Shown here in pieces: positions 16,860-26,753 of a DNA stretch of 64,000 bases. The stretch lies in assembly GCF_014195535.1 (NCBI RefSeq), contig NZ_JACIBY010000008.1:247987-311986 (forward strand). The letters are read 5' to 3'. The stretch comes from Runella defluvii (GTDB taxonomy: Bacteria > Bacteroidota > Bacteroidia > Cytophagales > Spirosomataceae). The notes beneath the pieces were generated by a model. The model worked only from the letters and a program-made list of their open reading frames with translations. It ran no database searches and was not told where the DNA came from. The translations under genes and the position numbers were made by a program. The first letter of the stretch is position 1. Each line of letters opens with the position of its first letter.

Positions 16860-17549
16860 ATGATTATTTTTATCAAAGACCGACCTATCCGAATTTTAAG
16901 CGAAAAGGCTGCCCAAAAGCTTCCCGATAGAAGCACTTTTGACAAGGTAGTGGATGCTAACCTAGAGATGTTGAAAGTGGCTAGTTTGCGCGGCCATTTG
17001 CTGATTTTAAACGCCACTCCCATCACGGTTGAAAAGTTGTTTCATTTTTTGAACAACTTCGATTTGCCTGATTTACAGTCGGTTTATTTGGTGCCAAAAG
17101 ATAAAGAGGCCGTTGAAAAGCGCCTCAAAAAGATGTTTACGGTAGTAAAAGCTGCGGGTGGGGTAGTAACCAAAGGCGAGCAGTTTTTGATGATGTTTCG
17201 GCGTGGTTGCTGGGATTTGCCCAAAGGAAAATTGGACGAGGACGAAAAGTCCAAAAAAGCCGCTTTGCGTGAGGTAGAAGAAGAAACAGGCGTGAAAGCC
17301 GAATTGGTTGAAAAAATTTGTACCACGTGGCATACCTACAGCCAAAATAATCAAAAATACCTCAAACGAACAAAGTGGTACTTGATGCGCAACGTCAATG
17401 ATAAAAAAATGGCGCCGCAACACGAGGAAGGAATTGAGCAGATTGTATGGATGACCGAAGCGGAAGCGCGTCAAGCCCTTGTCAACTCTTTCAGCTCAAT
17501 TCGCTACGTGGTGGATTGCTTTCTGGGCCAAGAAGTGGACATGGATTAA
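16860..17549 (+). CDS. Nudix hydrolase
   Basis: A 229-residue protein beginning MIIFIKDRPIRILSEKAAQK. The C-terminal half is a Nudix domain starting about residue 97 (VVKAAGGVVTKGEQFLMMFR) with a complete Nudix box GKLDEDEKSKKAALREVEEE followed by TGV (about 122-145). An N-terminal region of about 95 residues is separate and not recognised; it is commonly seen in Bacteroidota homologues. The enzyme would cleave a nucleoside diphosphate linked to another moiety; the substrate cannot be told. ATG 16860 was preferred to one at 16824 because the latter lies within the promoter. Only 5 bp separate it from the next gene. Confidence 0.9.
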   Translation: MIIFIKDRPIRILSEKAAQKLPDRSTFDKVVDANLEMLKVASLRGHLLILNATPITVEKLFHFLNNFDLPDLQSVYLVPKDKEAVEKRLKKMFTVVKAAGGVVTKGEQFLMMFRRGCWDLPKGKLDEDEKSKKAALREVEEETGVKAELVEKICTTWHTYSQNNQKYLKRTKWYLMRNVNDKKMAPQHEEGIEQIVWMTEAEARQALVNSFSSIRYVVDCFLGQEVDMD

Positions 17550-17554
17550 AAACG

Positions 17555-20200
17555 ATGTATCCTAAAACGCTACTTATCGCTGTTCTCTTGCTCGTGGCGC
17601 TGCCATCGGCTTGGGTGCGGGGGCAGCGTATTTCGGGGACGGTGACCGCGGCAACGACGGGCGAAAAACTGCCTTTTGTGAGCGTATTTTTGAACAATAC
17701 CTCCATTGCGTCCGAGACAAACTTGGAGGGTTTCTATTTGCTAAAAAATATTCCTGTCGGCACCTACAGTCTCGTCGTTCGTCAAGTCGGGTTCAAACCT
17801 TTTACCCAAAGAATTGTCGTTGAAAACAACACGGAGTTAAAACTAGATGTCAGGTTGCTGACAGATGAAAAATTGCTGGAAGAGGTAAAAGTATCTCAGA
17901 AAAAAGACAAAGTTTGGGAGCAACAATTTGAGCAATTTGAAAAGCAGTTTTTGGGTGACAAATTAGCTAAAAACCAGTGCCGTATCGTCAATCCGTGGGT
18001 ACTGGAGTTTAGCGAAGAAAAAAACGTACTCACTGCCAAAGCCAAAGACATACTCGAAATCAACAACCAATGGCTAGGGTATCAGATACGTTATTCGTTG
18101 AATGAATTTCGCTACGATGGCGCCCAAGTATTTTTTAGTGGTTTGGCCGAATTTACGTCGTTATATACCAATGAGGCTTCTCAAAAGGCAGATTGGGAAC
18201 AGCATAGAGCAGAAGCTTACCGTGGTTCGGATGTTCACTTTTTTAAATCATTACAAGGTAAAACTTCTGCCCAAGAAGGCTTTGAGTTTTTTGTCGATAA
18301 ACCAGGCGAAGACCCGACCAAGCGAACGCCTTTCTTTCACCAAAATCAAGTAAAAAAACTATCAAAAATACAGCTTGATAGTGCCGTGAAAGCGGTGAAA
18401 AACATTTACAGTTTGGCCTTGCCTGCGCGCATTGAGGTGCATTACAATGGGAAAGAAGGCGTGTTTTCGATTTACAAAGACAAAGCTTGTCAAGTGGCTT
18501 GGATTGAGACCAATGGTCAGCCTTTATTGTTTAACAGTCAGGGTATTATCTTGAATCCACAAGCGTGTTCGGTCTCTGGGTATTTGGCCGAAAACCGTAT
18601 TTCTACGCTCTTGCCGCTGGATTATACGCCTCCTACAAACGCTACATACAATCCGCCAAAATCTCATATTAGTCTAAGTGAAGCGGCTTATTTTACGACA
18701 GACAAGCCTTACTATTTTACCAATGACGTCGTACAAGTAAGCGGTCAAATGCGCTATTCGTCCGAAGAGGGAGCGGATACACTGAGCCAATTGGTGTATA
18801 TCGAATTGGTACAACCTGCGACTAAAAAGGTGCTTGTACAACAGCGATTATCGCTGGAAAATCGCCACTTTACTGCCCAGTTTTTACTACAGGATTCTTT
18901 GATTACACCTGATACGTACCTGCTCCGCACCTATACCAAATGGGGGAAACATCAGTCGGACAGTACTTATTCCTACCGCTGGATTCCCGTGCTGAAAAAT
19001 GAGGAAATGGCGGTGTACTTGCCCACTGTATCCACGGATTCGATGTCGATAAAAGTGGAGGAGTTACATGATTCCTTGGTTGTTTCACTACCCTCTGAGG
19101 GATTTTCTTGGGGCACAATGACCGTTCTTAGGGGAAATGTTGGGGCAAGGCATCCGCTAACGAGCCTCAATGAGCTGGTTGCTTGGCGTAACGGCCCTAT
19201 TGAACGAGGAATGGTGGTTGCGGGAAAAGTACCAAATTATCGCCCCAATAAACATGAGTCGGTTTTGATGGTATTGCCCAGTGCCAATTTGAGTTTTTTT
19301 GCTTCTATCAACTCCAAAGGCCATTTTCAGTTTACAAATTTACCGTTGGAAGGGAAACAACCTGTACTATTGCAAGTAACCAATGCCAAAGGAAAGCCCG
19401 CACTTGATGCCACCCTTAGCGTCGATTCGTTGGTTTCGCCCAAGTGGCTGCCCGTACTTTCCTCAAACCAGTGGAAAATTGTGCCGATGTATTACGATGG
19501 GCTAGTCAAAGGCATTACCGTGCAGTTGAATGAAGTGCAAGTAAAGGCAAAATTGCCCCCCAAACCCATTACTTCAATGTATAAGGAGGCCGATTATGTA
19601 CTTCAGGGAAAAGATTTATACGAAAATGCGGTTGGAATGAATATTCTATCCGCGATTCAGGGCCGAGTGCCAGGGCTACGAATTGTAGAATTTCCTGAGG
19701 ACAACGGACTGACCAAATTGGTCATTACGATGCGCATGGGGGCATCGGCGGGAGGTTTTGTGCGAACAAAACTACCTCAACCGCTGGTACTGGTAGATGG
19801 GGTCGGATTTGATAACATTAACCTTATTTCTCAAATACCCGCTTCTCAAGTAGAGCGGGTGGAAGTGGTCAACCGAGCTGAGTCCTTGTTGGGGCTTAGG
19901 GGCTATGTAGGGGTTATTTCCATTATTACTAAGCACGCGGGTGCAGGACTTGGAGAAGTAAGCACCAACGAACCCAAAGGATTTCAAAAGTTTATGGTCG
20001 ATGGGGTGTCTCCGAAATTGACACCAAAGTTGGGGCAGTTAGTTGCGTATTGGAACCCCTCTGTTTTTCCTTCATCGTCGGCAATAACGACCATTAAAGT
20101 CCCTAAGCCACCAAAAAATGGGCTGTACAGCATTTATTTTGAAGGGCTCACCTACGGTGGTAAACCAGTGGTGGCTAAAATGCACTACACTGCCCATTAG
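17555..20200 (+). CDS. Large surface protein: carboxypeptidase-regulatory domain, MG2-like domain and C-terminal TonB-plug-like domain
   Basis: An 881-residue exported protein (signal LLIAVLLLVALPSAWVRGQ). Residues about 25-110 are a CarboxypepD_reg-like domain (ISGTVTAATTGEKLPFVSVF, then GFYLLKNIPVGTYSLVVRQVG). About 390-480 looks like a macroglobulin MG2-type domain (SEAAYFTTDKPYYFTNDVVQ). The C-terminus (about 680-800) resembles the plug of SusC-type receptors (IQGRVPGLRIVEF, QPLVLVDGVGF, VERVEVVNRAESLLGLRGYV, GVISIITK). No beta-barrel follows the plug, so it cannot be a TonB receptor itself. It begins 5 bp after the Nudix gene. Probably outer-membrane-associated; function unknown. Confidence 0.8.
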   Translation: MYPKTLLIAVLLLVALPSAWVRGQRISGTVTAATTGEKLPFVSVFLNNTSIASETNLEGFYLLKNIPVGTYSLVVRQVGFKPFTQRIVVENNTELKLDVRLLTDEKLLEEVKVSQKKDKVWEQQFEQFEKQFLGDKLAKNQCRIVNPWVLEFSEEKNVLTAKAKDILEINNQWLGYQIRYSLNEFRYDGAQVFFSGLAEFTSLYTNEASQKADWEQHRAEAYRGSDVHFFKSLQGKTSAQEGFEFFVDKPGEDPTKRTPFFHQNQVKKLSKIQLDSAVKAVKNIYSLALPARIEVHYNGKEGVFSIYKDKACQVAWIETNGQPLLFNSQGIILNPQACSVSGYLAENRISTLLPLDYTPPTNATYNPPKSHISLSEAAYFTTDKPYYFTNDVVQVSGQMRYSSEEGADTLSQLVYIELVQPATKKVLVQQRLSLENRHFTAQFLLQDSLITPDTYLLRTYTKWGKHQSDSTYSYRWIPVLKNEEMAVYLPTVSTDSMSIKVEELHDSLVVSLPSEGFSWGTMTVLRGNVGARHPLTSLNELVAWRNGPIERGMVVAGKVPNYRPNKHESVLMVLPSANLSFFASINSKGHFQFTNLPLEGKQPVLLQVTNAKGKPALDATLSVDSLVSPKWLPVLSSNQWKIVPMYYDGLVKGITVQLNEVQVKAKLPPKPITSMYKEADYVLQGKDLYENAVGMNILSAIQGRVPGLRIVEFPEDNGLTKLVITMRMGASAGGFVRTKLPQPLVLVDGVGFDNINLISQIPASQVERVEVVNRAESLLGLRGYVGVISIITKHAGAGLGEVSTNEPKGFQKFMVDGVSPKLTPKLGQLVAYWNPSVFPSSSAITTIKVPKPPKNGLYSIYFEGLTYGGKPVVAKMHYTAH

Positions 20201-20206
20201 CTGGGT

Positions 20207-21589
20207 TTACTGCTGCTGCATCCAGTTGACGGTCATTTCGATAATGGCAGCGTTGAAATTGTGGGAAGCAAAATCTTTGTATTTCCCCTTTTGTTGGAGC
20301 TGTTTATATTCTGTAAATGAATTTACCCTTGCCATAAAGTGGTCGGCATTTCTCAGTAATTTGTAAGTACCTTTGTTAGGCAACGACTCATTGACGATTT
20401 GGGCAATCTGCTGCGCTGCTTCTGGACTAATCGCTTGGCTGTCGAATTCTCCGTGGATGGCCAAGGTAGGTACATTCGCTTGTGCCCACGTTTGTAGAAG
20501 GTTGACGCGGTTTAAATCAGCAAAGTACCCCGCCGAACGTCCCCAAAATGTCCCTCTCCGATAGCCGAGTGGGTTTTCTTTGGAAGTAAGTATGGCTTCA
20601 AAATCGGGGACACTGAGCAAATCGGTGGCACTACGGCCTTGTACTAGCCATTCGTACAAGAGTGGTGTCATCATGCGGGCATTGACATCAGAAGGTAAAA
20701 GTGATTCTTTGTAGAGCAGGGGTTGCTTGCGAAACACATCAAGCATGTGCTCAAACCAAGGTTTTACTACCGTACCATACACCATCACGCCACGTGGCTT
20801 GAGCCGCGCTTTCAGGGCGACAATGGGGACGGCCGTTCCACCGATTGAATGTCCAAAAATAAAAACCTTTGAGCTGTCAACAAAGGGAAGTTTTTGGGTA
20901 AAACGAAACGCATTCTGAAAAGCGGCGAGTTCTTCTTGGTAATCCAGTCTTGCACAGTCTTTGGTGCCAGCACTTTCGCCCACACCAGGCTTTTCGACCC
21001 GCACCACGGCATAGCCTGCTTTCACCCAGCCATCAACCAATTGTTTGGTAGGAGAGAGGCTATCTTTTGAAAAATCAATGGAACCACAATCAAAATCTTG
21101 GATATAAAATACGGCAGGAACTTTGTTGGGGCTGGAGGGGCGGTGCACGATGGTGCGCAAATACCCACGTTGGTACGGAACTTCGTCGTAAAACACTTCG
21201 CCTGCGGAGTTTTCGCGGGGGGCAGGTTTGACGATGCCCACGGCACGCGTTTTACGGTTTTTACGGAGATAGGTAATGGAGATGGGGTCGTTTTCTTTGA
21301 GCTGTTGTTCGAGGTTATGGAAATCAAAAAGATAGAGCGAGTCTGTTTCGTTGATGGATACCAAAATATCGTCAGGACGGATACCCAACTGTGCGGCTGT
21401 TGATTCTGGATGAACGCTTTTTACCCAAATACAATGGGCTTCCTCTATTTTGAGGGCATTAAGGAGAGAATCTGGTGCTTCGACGTAGTCAATTCCTAAT
21501 GATCCTTTGCGGTGAAGGTGTTGGGCCTGAGCGGTTGATACAAAGGCAATCAACAAGATGAAAATTCCGTGGCTGAGTTTTGCGTACAT
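20207..21589 (-). CDS. PDZ domain-containing alpha/beta hydrolase
   Basis: A 460-residue exported enzyme (signal GIFILLIAFVSTAQAQ). Residues about 45-115 are PDZ-like (VHPESTAAQLGIRPDDILVS). From about 130 onward it is an alpha/beta hydrolase with the nucleophile elbow FGHSIGGTA (about 245), the acid in IHGEFDSQAI and the catalytic His in LRNADHFMARV. It probably cleaves an ester or peptide bond in the periplasm; the PDZ domain may hold a protein partner. Stops 6 bp from the convergent surface-protein gene, with no terminator between. Confidence 0.88.
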   Translation of the reverse strand: MYAKLSHGIFILLIAFVSTAQAQHLHRKGSLGIDYVEAPDSLLNALKIEEAHCIWVKSVHPESTAAQLGIRPDDILVSINETDSLYLFDFHNLEQQLKENDPISITYLRKNRKTRAVGIVKPAPRENSAGEVFYDEVPYQRGYLRTIVHRPSSPNKVPAVFYIQDFDCGSIDFSKDSLSPTKQLVDGWVKAGYAVVRVEKPGVGESAGTKDCARLDYQEELAAFQNAFRFTQKLPFVDSSKVFIFGHSIGGTAVPIVALKARLKPRGVMVYGTVVKPWFEHMLDVFRKQPLLYKESLLPSDVNARMMTPLLYEWLVQGRSATDLLSVPDFEAILTSKENPLGYRRGTFWGRSAGYFADLNRVNLLQTWAQANVPTLAIHGEFDSQAISPEAAQQIAQIVNESLPNKGTYKLLRNADHFMARVNSFTEYKQLQQKGKYKDFASHNFNAAIIEMTVNWMQQQ

Positions 21590-21677
21590 CTGAATCTAAG
21601 ATAAAAGTAAAGCAGGAGACACTGCAATTTGGTACAAAATTTACGCCAAAAATTTTGATAGAAAAAATCACTAAAAA

Positions 21678-22445
21678 TTAGTCTTCGAGCTTAATTTTTA
21701 GCCCATCGAATCCCAACCTAATGTGAGCGGGTAGTTCTTTTTCTACTTCGGCATGGCGGCCCATTTTATGACTCAGATGGGTAAAATAGGTCACTTTGGG
21801 CTTCAAAATTGACACAACATCAATGGCCTGTTGCAAATTAAAATGCGAAATGTGCGTTTCGCGCTGCAAGGCTCCTAAAATCAGAACATCAAGGTTTTGA
21901 AGTTTCGCCAGTTCTGCTTCGGGAATATGATTAACGTCGGTTAGATAGGCAAAATTGCCAATGCGGAAGCCAAAAACGGGCAAGCGATGGTGAAGCACGT
22001 CGATGGGGGTAAACGTAACGCCCAAGACGTCGAAGGGGGTATTGGTAATTTCGTGGAGCTGAAGTCGCGGAATACCAGGGTAGCGGTAGTCGGCAAATAC
22101 GTATTCAAACTCGCGTTTTAGCTGTTCTAAGACCTGCAAACGCCCATAGACGGGCATGTCTTTGTTTTGAAGAAAATTAAAGGCACGGACATCGTCTAAG
22201 CCCGCGGTATGGTCTTTGTGCTGGTGCGTAAAAATGACGGCATCCAGTTGGGTGATATCTTCACGCAGCATTTGCTGACGGAAGTCGGGGCCTGTGTCGA
22301 TGACAAAACACTTGCCTTGTGTTTCGACATAGATAGACACCCGTAGGCGTTTGTCGCGGTAGTCCAACGACCGACAAACGTCACAACGACAACCAATCAA
22401 TGGAATTCCCGAAGATGTCCCTGTCCCAAGGAGCGTAATGACCAT
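21678..22445 (-). CDS. MBL fold metallo-hydrolase (PhnP-like)
   Basis: A 255-residue metallo-beta-lactamase-fold protein. It starts MVITLLGTGTSSGIPLIGC with a Cys-rich segment CRCDVCRSLDYRDKR (about 19-35) typical of the PhnP/lipoate-associated subgroup. Metal ligands are in FTHQHKDHTAGLDDVRAF (HxHxDH, about 73-80), with further His/Asp in YLTDVNHIPE and YFTHLSHKMG. PhnP hydrolyses cyclic phosphodiesters, but other members act on different substrates. Located between an alpha/beta hydrolase and a response regulator, both on the same strand but not tightly packed. Confidence 0.88.
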   Translation of the reverse strand: MVITLLGTGTSSGIPLIGCRCDVCRSLDYRDKRLRVSIYVETQGKCFVIDTGPDFRQQMLREDITQLDAVIFTHQHKDHTAGLDDVRAFNFLQNKDMPVYGRLQVLEQLKREFEYVFADYRYPGIPRLQLHEITNTPFDVLGVTFTPIDVLHHRLPVFGFRIGNFAYLTDVNHIPEAELAKLQNLDVLILGALQRETHISHFNLQQAIDVVSILKPKVTYFTHLSHKMGRHAEVEKELPAHIRLGFDGLKIKLED

Positions 22446-22503
22446 TCGTTATAAAATAGTGAGGATGCGCAAAAGCATTTTTACGCATCCCCATCGTTCG
22501 TTA

Positions 22504-22884
22504 TTATTCTGCGGCAGTCAGTTCATTTACAATTTCAACGAGGCGGTCAAAATTGAGCGGTTTTACGAGTACATCGTTGAATCCTGCGGTAGTAAAATCT
22601 TCTTCAGAGTAGTTTTTAGCATTTCCAGTAATAGCTACCACTGGAAGTTGAGCTTTAGCTTTGTTGGCTAGTCCCCGAATTGCCTTTACACATTCCATAC
22701 CATCCATGATAGGCATGTTAATGTCGAGCAAAATGATCTCAAAATCTTCTTTATCCAAAATTTGTAGCACTTGCTCGCCATTTTTGACGGCGGTAATTTC
22801 AAAGTTTTGGAACTCCAAAATTTTCTTTGCTAGGTTTTGGATTACAGAACTGTCTTCGGCAATAAGTACGCGCTTTTGCGACAT
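22504..22884 (-). CDS. Single-domain response regulator (CheY-like)
   Basis: A 126-residue receiver domain without an output domain. It starts MSQKRVLIAEDSSVIQNLAK (acidic pocket Glu-Asp), has the phosphoacceptor Asp in ILLDINMPIMDGMECVKAI (about 53), a Thr in VVAITGNA and the conserved Lys in VLVKPLNF (about 104). It must pass the signal by protein contact. No histidine kinase is next to it, so its partner is elsewhere. The ATG at 22884 gives the normal receiver start. Confidence 0.92.
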   Translation of the reverse strand: MSQKRVLIAEDSSVIQNLAKKILEFQNFEITAVKNGEQVLQILDKEDFEIILLDINMPIMDGMECVKAIRGLANKAKAQLPVVAITGNAKNYSEEDFTTAGFNDVLVKPLNFDRLVEIVNELTAAE

Positions 22885-23060
22885 GGTAATAGGAAGTTTT
22901 TGGTGGTTTAAAGCTTTGCTTGGCAAACATTCAAAGAAATGAGACACTAAGTAAACCGAAAAATTTTAAACTGAAAAATGTAAAATGTAAAAGTTAGCGC
23001 TTTTCTTAATCAACTCAATTTTACCTACACCTTTTAAAGGGCGAGGGGAGGGGTAAAAAC

Positions 23061-23092
23061 AAAAAATCCCGCACCTAAGTGCGGGATTTTTT
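23061..23092 (-). terminator. Strong symmetric terminator after the Oar-like receptor gene
   Basis: AAAAAATCCCGCAC (23061-23074) and GTGCGGGATTTTTT (23079-23092) form a perfect 14-bp stem around CTAA. It is flanked by A and T runs, so it can work in either direction; on the minus strand it ends the TonB-receptor transcript. Confidence 0.9.
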
Positions 23093-23110
23093 GGTATGAG
23101 AGTCAACCGA

Positions 23111-26100
23111 TTAGTTGAAGATATAGCGGATACCGAATTGGCCTTGCCATACGTTGTTGACGTTGATACTCTTTACAAAAGCATCTTTCAACAAGATTGT
23201 TTCGCTGTTTACAACTTGCGTTGCCATACGATAAACAGGAACACCTTGCGCGCTTACGCTTGCCATTGTCAATGGGTTTGTACCAGTAGTTGTGTAAGCT
23301 ACACCCCATTTGTTGTTAAGCAAGTTACCTGCGTTAAGAAGGTCGAAACGGAAACGAAGGATGTTTTTCTTGCCTTTTGAACCGACAGAGATGTTGAAAT
23401 CTTGTTCAACTGTGAAGTCGAAACGAGTCAACCAAGGTACAGCAGCACCGTTACGTTCTGCATATTGACCACGACGAGTACTCAAGTAAGGGTGGTTGGT
23501 GATGTATTCGTCAAAAGCAGCGGCTTGTTGTTCTGGCGTAAATGTTTTACCACCTGAAGTAAGCGATGTGAAAGTCAAATCAGAACCTTTGTTAGGAACG
23601 AAGATAAGGTCGTTGTTCTGACCGTCACCGTTGATATCGCTACCAGAAATATAAGATACTTTGAAACCACTGTTTGATACCATACCCAACGTGAACATGG
23701 TAGAACCACCCAATTTGCCACCGTAGTTGATACGGTAGTTCAAATAACCTACGATACGGTGACGAAGGTCGTTATCAGACCATGATGGCGTCAAGTAGTT
23801 TTGACCTGCTACCGTTGGAATGTTAGCCAATACCGTACTTGCTACTGACTGAATGTCTTTGGCTACTGCATAGGTGTAACCCAACATACCACTGAATCCT
23901 TGCGTTGCTGTTTTTTCCAACTTACCTGTCAATGAGTAAGAATATCCTTCTTTCGTATTCGTCAAAATGAAGGCGTTGGTGTTAGCAGCGTTGATAAAAC
24001 GAGCTGGGTTCACTGCTGCACCTGACAAACCTGATGCAGGGAAACGACCGCGGGTATCTGGGCCAGTAAATGTTGTGCTTGAGCCTTTCAAGTTGGCGTC
24101 GATGTAGCGAAGAGCCTGTACGTTTTTGTTGTAAATACCTTCTACGGTAGCAATCAAACCGAAAGGAAGTTTTTGGTCAATCGCCAAGTTGGTTTTCCAG
24201 ATAACTGGGTTTTTCAAACCATCTACCGAAGCGTTGATTACGTATGCAGGTAATTTGGTAATGTCAGTCGTAGCAGGTCTGTAACGGCTAGGGTCAGTTG
24301 TGAACGGATAAGCCGTAGTGTTAGTGAAGTTAAGAACGGCAGTGTTTACCCCGTTGTTACCCAATTGGTTAGATACCAATACTTGTGGAATACGAGATAC
24401 AAAAATACCTGTTCCTCCGCGTACCTGTGTGGTTCTGTCTCCTTTTACATCGTAGTTAAATCCAAGACGTGGAGAAACCAACAATTTGTTGCTTGGGAAA
24501 GCGCCTGTGCTTACTTTAAGGTCTTTACCATTTTCGTCTTTGTAGGTCAAACCTGCCACAACTGGGTTGTTAAAGTCTTTGGCCAAGTCATCGTTGTAGT
24601 CAAACAAATCGAAACGAACACCACCAGTCAATTTGAATTTGTCACTTACTTGGAATTCATCTTGGAGATAAGCAGCATACGTTGATTGCTTCAATGTTTG
24701 CAATGGCTCAGCTCCGTCTGGCAAGAGTGAATAGCGGTAGTTGAAACGTGCTACTGGTACTGGTGAAGTGGCCAAGTTTGGATTGGCTTTATAGGCCAAC
24801 GCTGCCGTTTTGAAATCTGCGATTGAGTTAAATACCCATACCCCGTTTGATGCAGGGAAGAACACGTTGTTTGATGTAAAGTGTTCGTACGAAAGACCTA
24901 AAGTGATGGTGTGCTTCCCAGCGAAGTAGCTCAAGTTGTTGGTAAAGTTCAACGTTGAGTAGTTCAACTTGTTGTTAGGCGTAAATGGATCAAAACCTGT
25001 TGAAGTATAAGTACTACCGTCTTTTAAGATGTCAATCGTTGGGAAAATGTCATTTTTATACTGACGATCTTCGATTTGCTTGTTGTAGGTAGCGATGAAG
25101 TTGTTGGCAAATTTACCACCAAAGTTAGAGTTCAATTCGGCTACAAACGAACGAGTGTTATCAGCGATTAAGTAACCCGTATTTTCTGGTGAAAGTGCCA
25201 AGTTTGAGTTAGTACGGTTACCGTTACCTGCGGTGTTACTACTGTTACTGTTACTGATGATTGAACCCGACTGTGAGTTGTGGTGTGAATAGCGAACCGA
25301 CAATTTGTGGTTGTTATTGATGTTGTAATCAAGACGAACAAGGCCTTTTTTACTTGTTACATCGTTGTTGAAGTTATCAATCGCACCTGACTCGTAGTTG
25401 AAGTTGGTCTTCATGAAGTTCGCAATGTCATTCAAATCATCTGCTGTCACGCGTGATACGTTACCTGTAGCACCTGAGCGGTTAGCTACCCAGTTGAGGG
25501 CAGGCGTAGAACTTACGAAGTTCTCAAAGTTGGCAAAGATAAAAAGTTTGTCTTTGATGATAGGCGCACCAATACGGAAACCAAAAGTCTTTTCGTTAAG
25601 GTTTACCGTTGGAAGCGACTGTCCGTCTGCTTTTTTACCAACTAGGCTGCTACCTCTTGTCAAATAGTAGGCAGAACCTGTTACTTCGTTTGTTCCAGAG
25701 CGAGTTACGGCGTTGATACCCGCACCTGCAAAACCTGACTGACGAACGTCGAAAGGAGCGATGTTGATTTGAACTTGCTCAATCGCGTCCAAAGAAACGG
25801 CGGTTGTTCCTGTACGGCCACCAGCTTGTGAAGAAGAACCCAAACCGAACCCGTTGTTGAACACCGAACCGTCGATGGTAAAGTTGTTCAAACGGCTATC
25901 TTGACCACCAAATGAGCGGCCGTTGCTGTAAGCATTGTATTTTGTAATATCATCGATGGTACGACCGATGGTTGGCAAGCTGTTAACGGCATTCAAACCC
26001 AACGTAGTGGCAGCACCCGTACGGCCCGATGAGAAAATGTCCGAACGACCGCTTGTTACTACTACTTCTTGAAGTTCTTTTCCGTCTTCAACCAAGCTGA

Positions 26101-26446
26101 AGTTTGCATCGGCAGCGGCTCCTAAGTTGGCGTAGATATCGTCTTTAGATTGCTCTTTGAAACCGACAAATGTAACAACAACTTTATAAGGACCACCTAC
26201 ACGAACCGAAGGAAGAACAAAACGTCCTTTGTCGTTGGTAACAGTTCCGTATTTAGAACCAGATGGTGTGTGGATAGCCACGACAGTAGCACCAGGCAAC
26301 TCAGAGCCTTTCGTGTCTTTGACAACACCTCTGATTGAAGAGGCCGTCACCTGTGCGTTGGCGGAAGATAAACCCATAAAAACAGCGGCAATGACTGCGA
26401 AAAGTCCAATTACTGCTTTGCTCTTTCGTAGAAGTTGAAAGTTCAT
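23111..26446 (-). CDS. TonB-dependent receptor, Oar-like, with N-terminal carboxypeptidase-regulatory domain
   Basis: A 1111-residue outer-membrane protein (signal [22 protein letters not shown]). A CarboxypepD_reg domain follows ([20 protein letters not shown], then [16 protein letters not shown]; about 32-115). The plug region carries [18 protein letters not shown] and [20 protein letters not shown] (about 190-250). About 800 residues of beta-barrel end in [10 protein letters not shown] with the terminal aromatic expected of barrels. This type resembles Oar proteins rather than SusC. The ATG at 26446 was chosen because the signal peptide starts there. No partner lipoprotein is adjacent, so the substrate is unknown. 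Confidence 0.92.
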   Translation of the reverse strand: MNFQLLRKSKAVIGLFAVIAAVFMGLSSANAQVTASSIRGVVKDTKGSELPGATVVAIHTPSGSKYGTVTNDKGRFVLPSVRVGGPYKVVVTFVGFKEQSKDDIYANLGAAADANFSLVEDGKELQEVVVTSGRSDIFSSGRTGAATTLGLNAVNSLPTIGRTIDDITKYNAYSNGRSFGGQDSRLNNFTIDGSVFNNGFGLGSSSQAGGRTGTTAVSLDAIEQVQINIAPFDVRQSGFAGAGINAVTRSGTNEVTGSAYYLTRGSSLVGKKADGQSLPTVNLNEKTFGFRIGAPIIKDKLFIFANFENFVSSTPALNWVANRSGATGNVSRVTADDLNDIANFMKTNFNYESGAIDNFNNDVTSKKGLVRLDYNINNNHKLSVRYSHHNSQSGSIISNSNSSNTAGNGNRTNSNLALSPENTGYLIADNTRSFVAELNSNFGGKFANNFIATYNKQIEDRQYKNDIFPTIDILKDGSTYTSTGFDPFTPNNKLNYSTLNFTNNLSYFAGKHTITLGLSYEHFTSNNVFFPASNGVWVFNSIADFKTAALAYKANPNLATSPVPVARFNYRYSLLPDGAEPLQTLKQSTYAAYLQDEFQVSDKFKLTGGVRFDLFDYNDDLAKDFNNPVVAGLTYKDENGKDLKVSTGAFPSNKLLVSPRLGFNYDVKGDRTTQVRGGTGIFVSRIPQVLVSNQLGNNGVNTAVLNFTNTTAYPFTTDPSRYRPATTDITKLPAYVINASVDGLKNPVIWKTNLAIDQKLPFGLIATVEGIYNKNVQALRYIDANLKGSSTTFTGPDTRGRFPASGLSGAAVNPARFINAANTNAFILTNTKEGYSYSLTGKLEKTATQGFSGMLGYTYAVAKDIQSVASTVLANIPTVAGQNYLTPSWSDNDLRHRIVGYLNYRINYGGKLGGSTMFTLGMVSNSGFKVSYISGSDINGDGQNNDLIFVPNKGSDLTFTSLTSGGKTFTPEQQAAAFDEYITNHPYLSTRRGQYAERNGAAVPWLTRFDFTVEQDFNISVGSKGKKNILRFRFDLLNAGNLLNNKWGVAYTTTGTNPLTMASVSAQGVPVYRMATQVVNSETILLKDAFVKSINVNNVWQGQFGIRYIFN

Positions 26447-26753
26447 ACAATTTGGGAAGTTGGTTAGAATTATGATTTGGTTTTTAATTGCTGATAAGCA
26501 ATGAAATGCGGTGCAAAGAAACAAGAAAATTGATTGACAAACAAAAGCCAATTCTTAATAAAATACCAAGTTAACATTGGGAACTGCTTGATTTATTGGA
26601 ATAAACCAATTTTTTATCACAAAATTTCAAAAAAAGTAGGTTAAAAAATTGTTACCTTCAACTTATTTCTAAACCTATTTGGTTGAACATACAACAGTGT
26701 CACGTAAAAAATGTTTACTTGCACTTCTTTTAGACCGAAGATTTGAATCACTG
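26447..26753. other. 307-bp divergent intergenic region, AT-rich
   Basis: Lies between the starts of the Oar-like receptor gene (minus) and selD (plus), so it must hold both promoters. I see one small dyad ATTGG...CCAAT around AATAAA near 26595-26612, and no well-spaced TTG/TAnnTTTG pair. No gene, repeat or RNA could be recognised. Confidence 0.4.
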
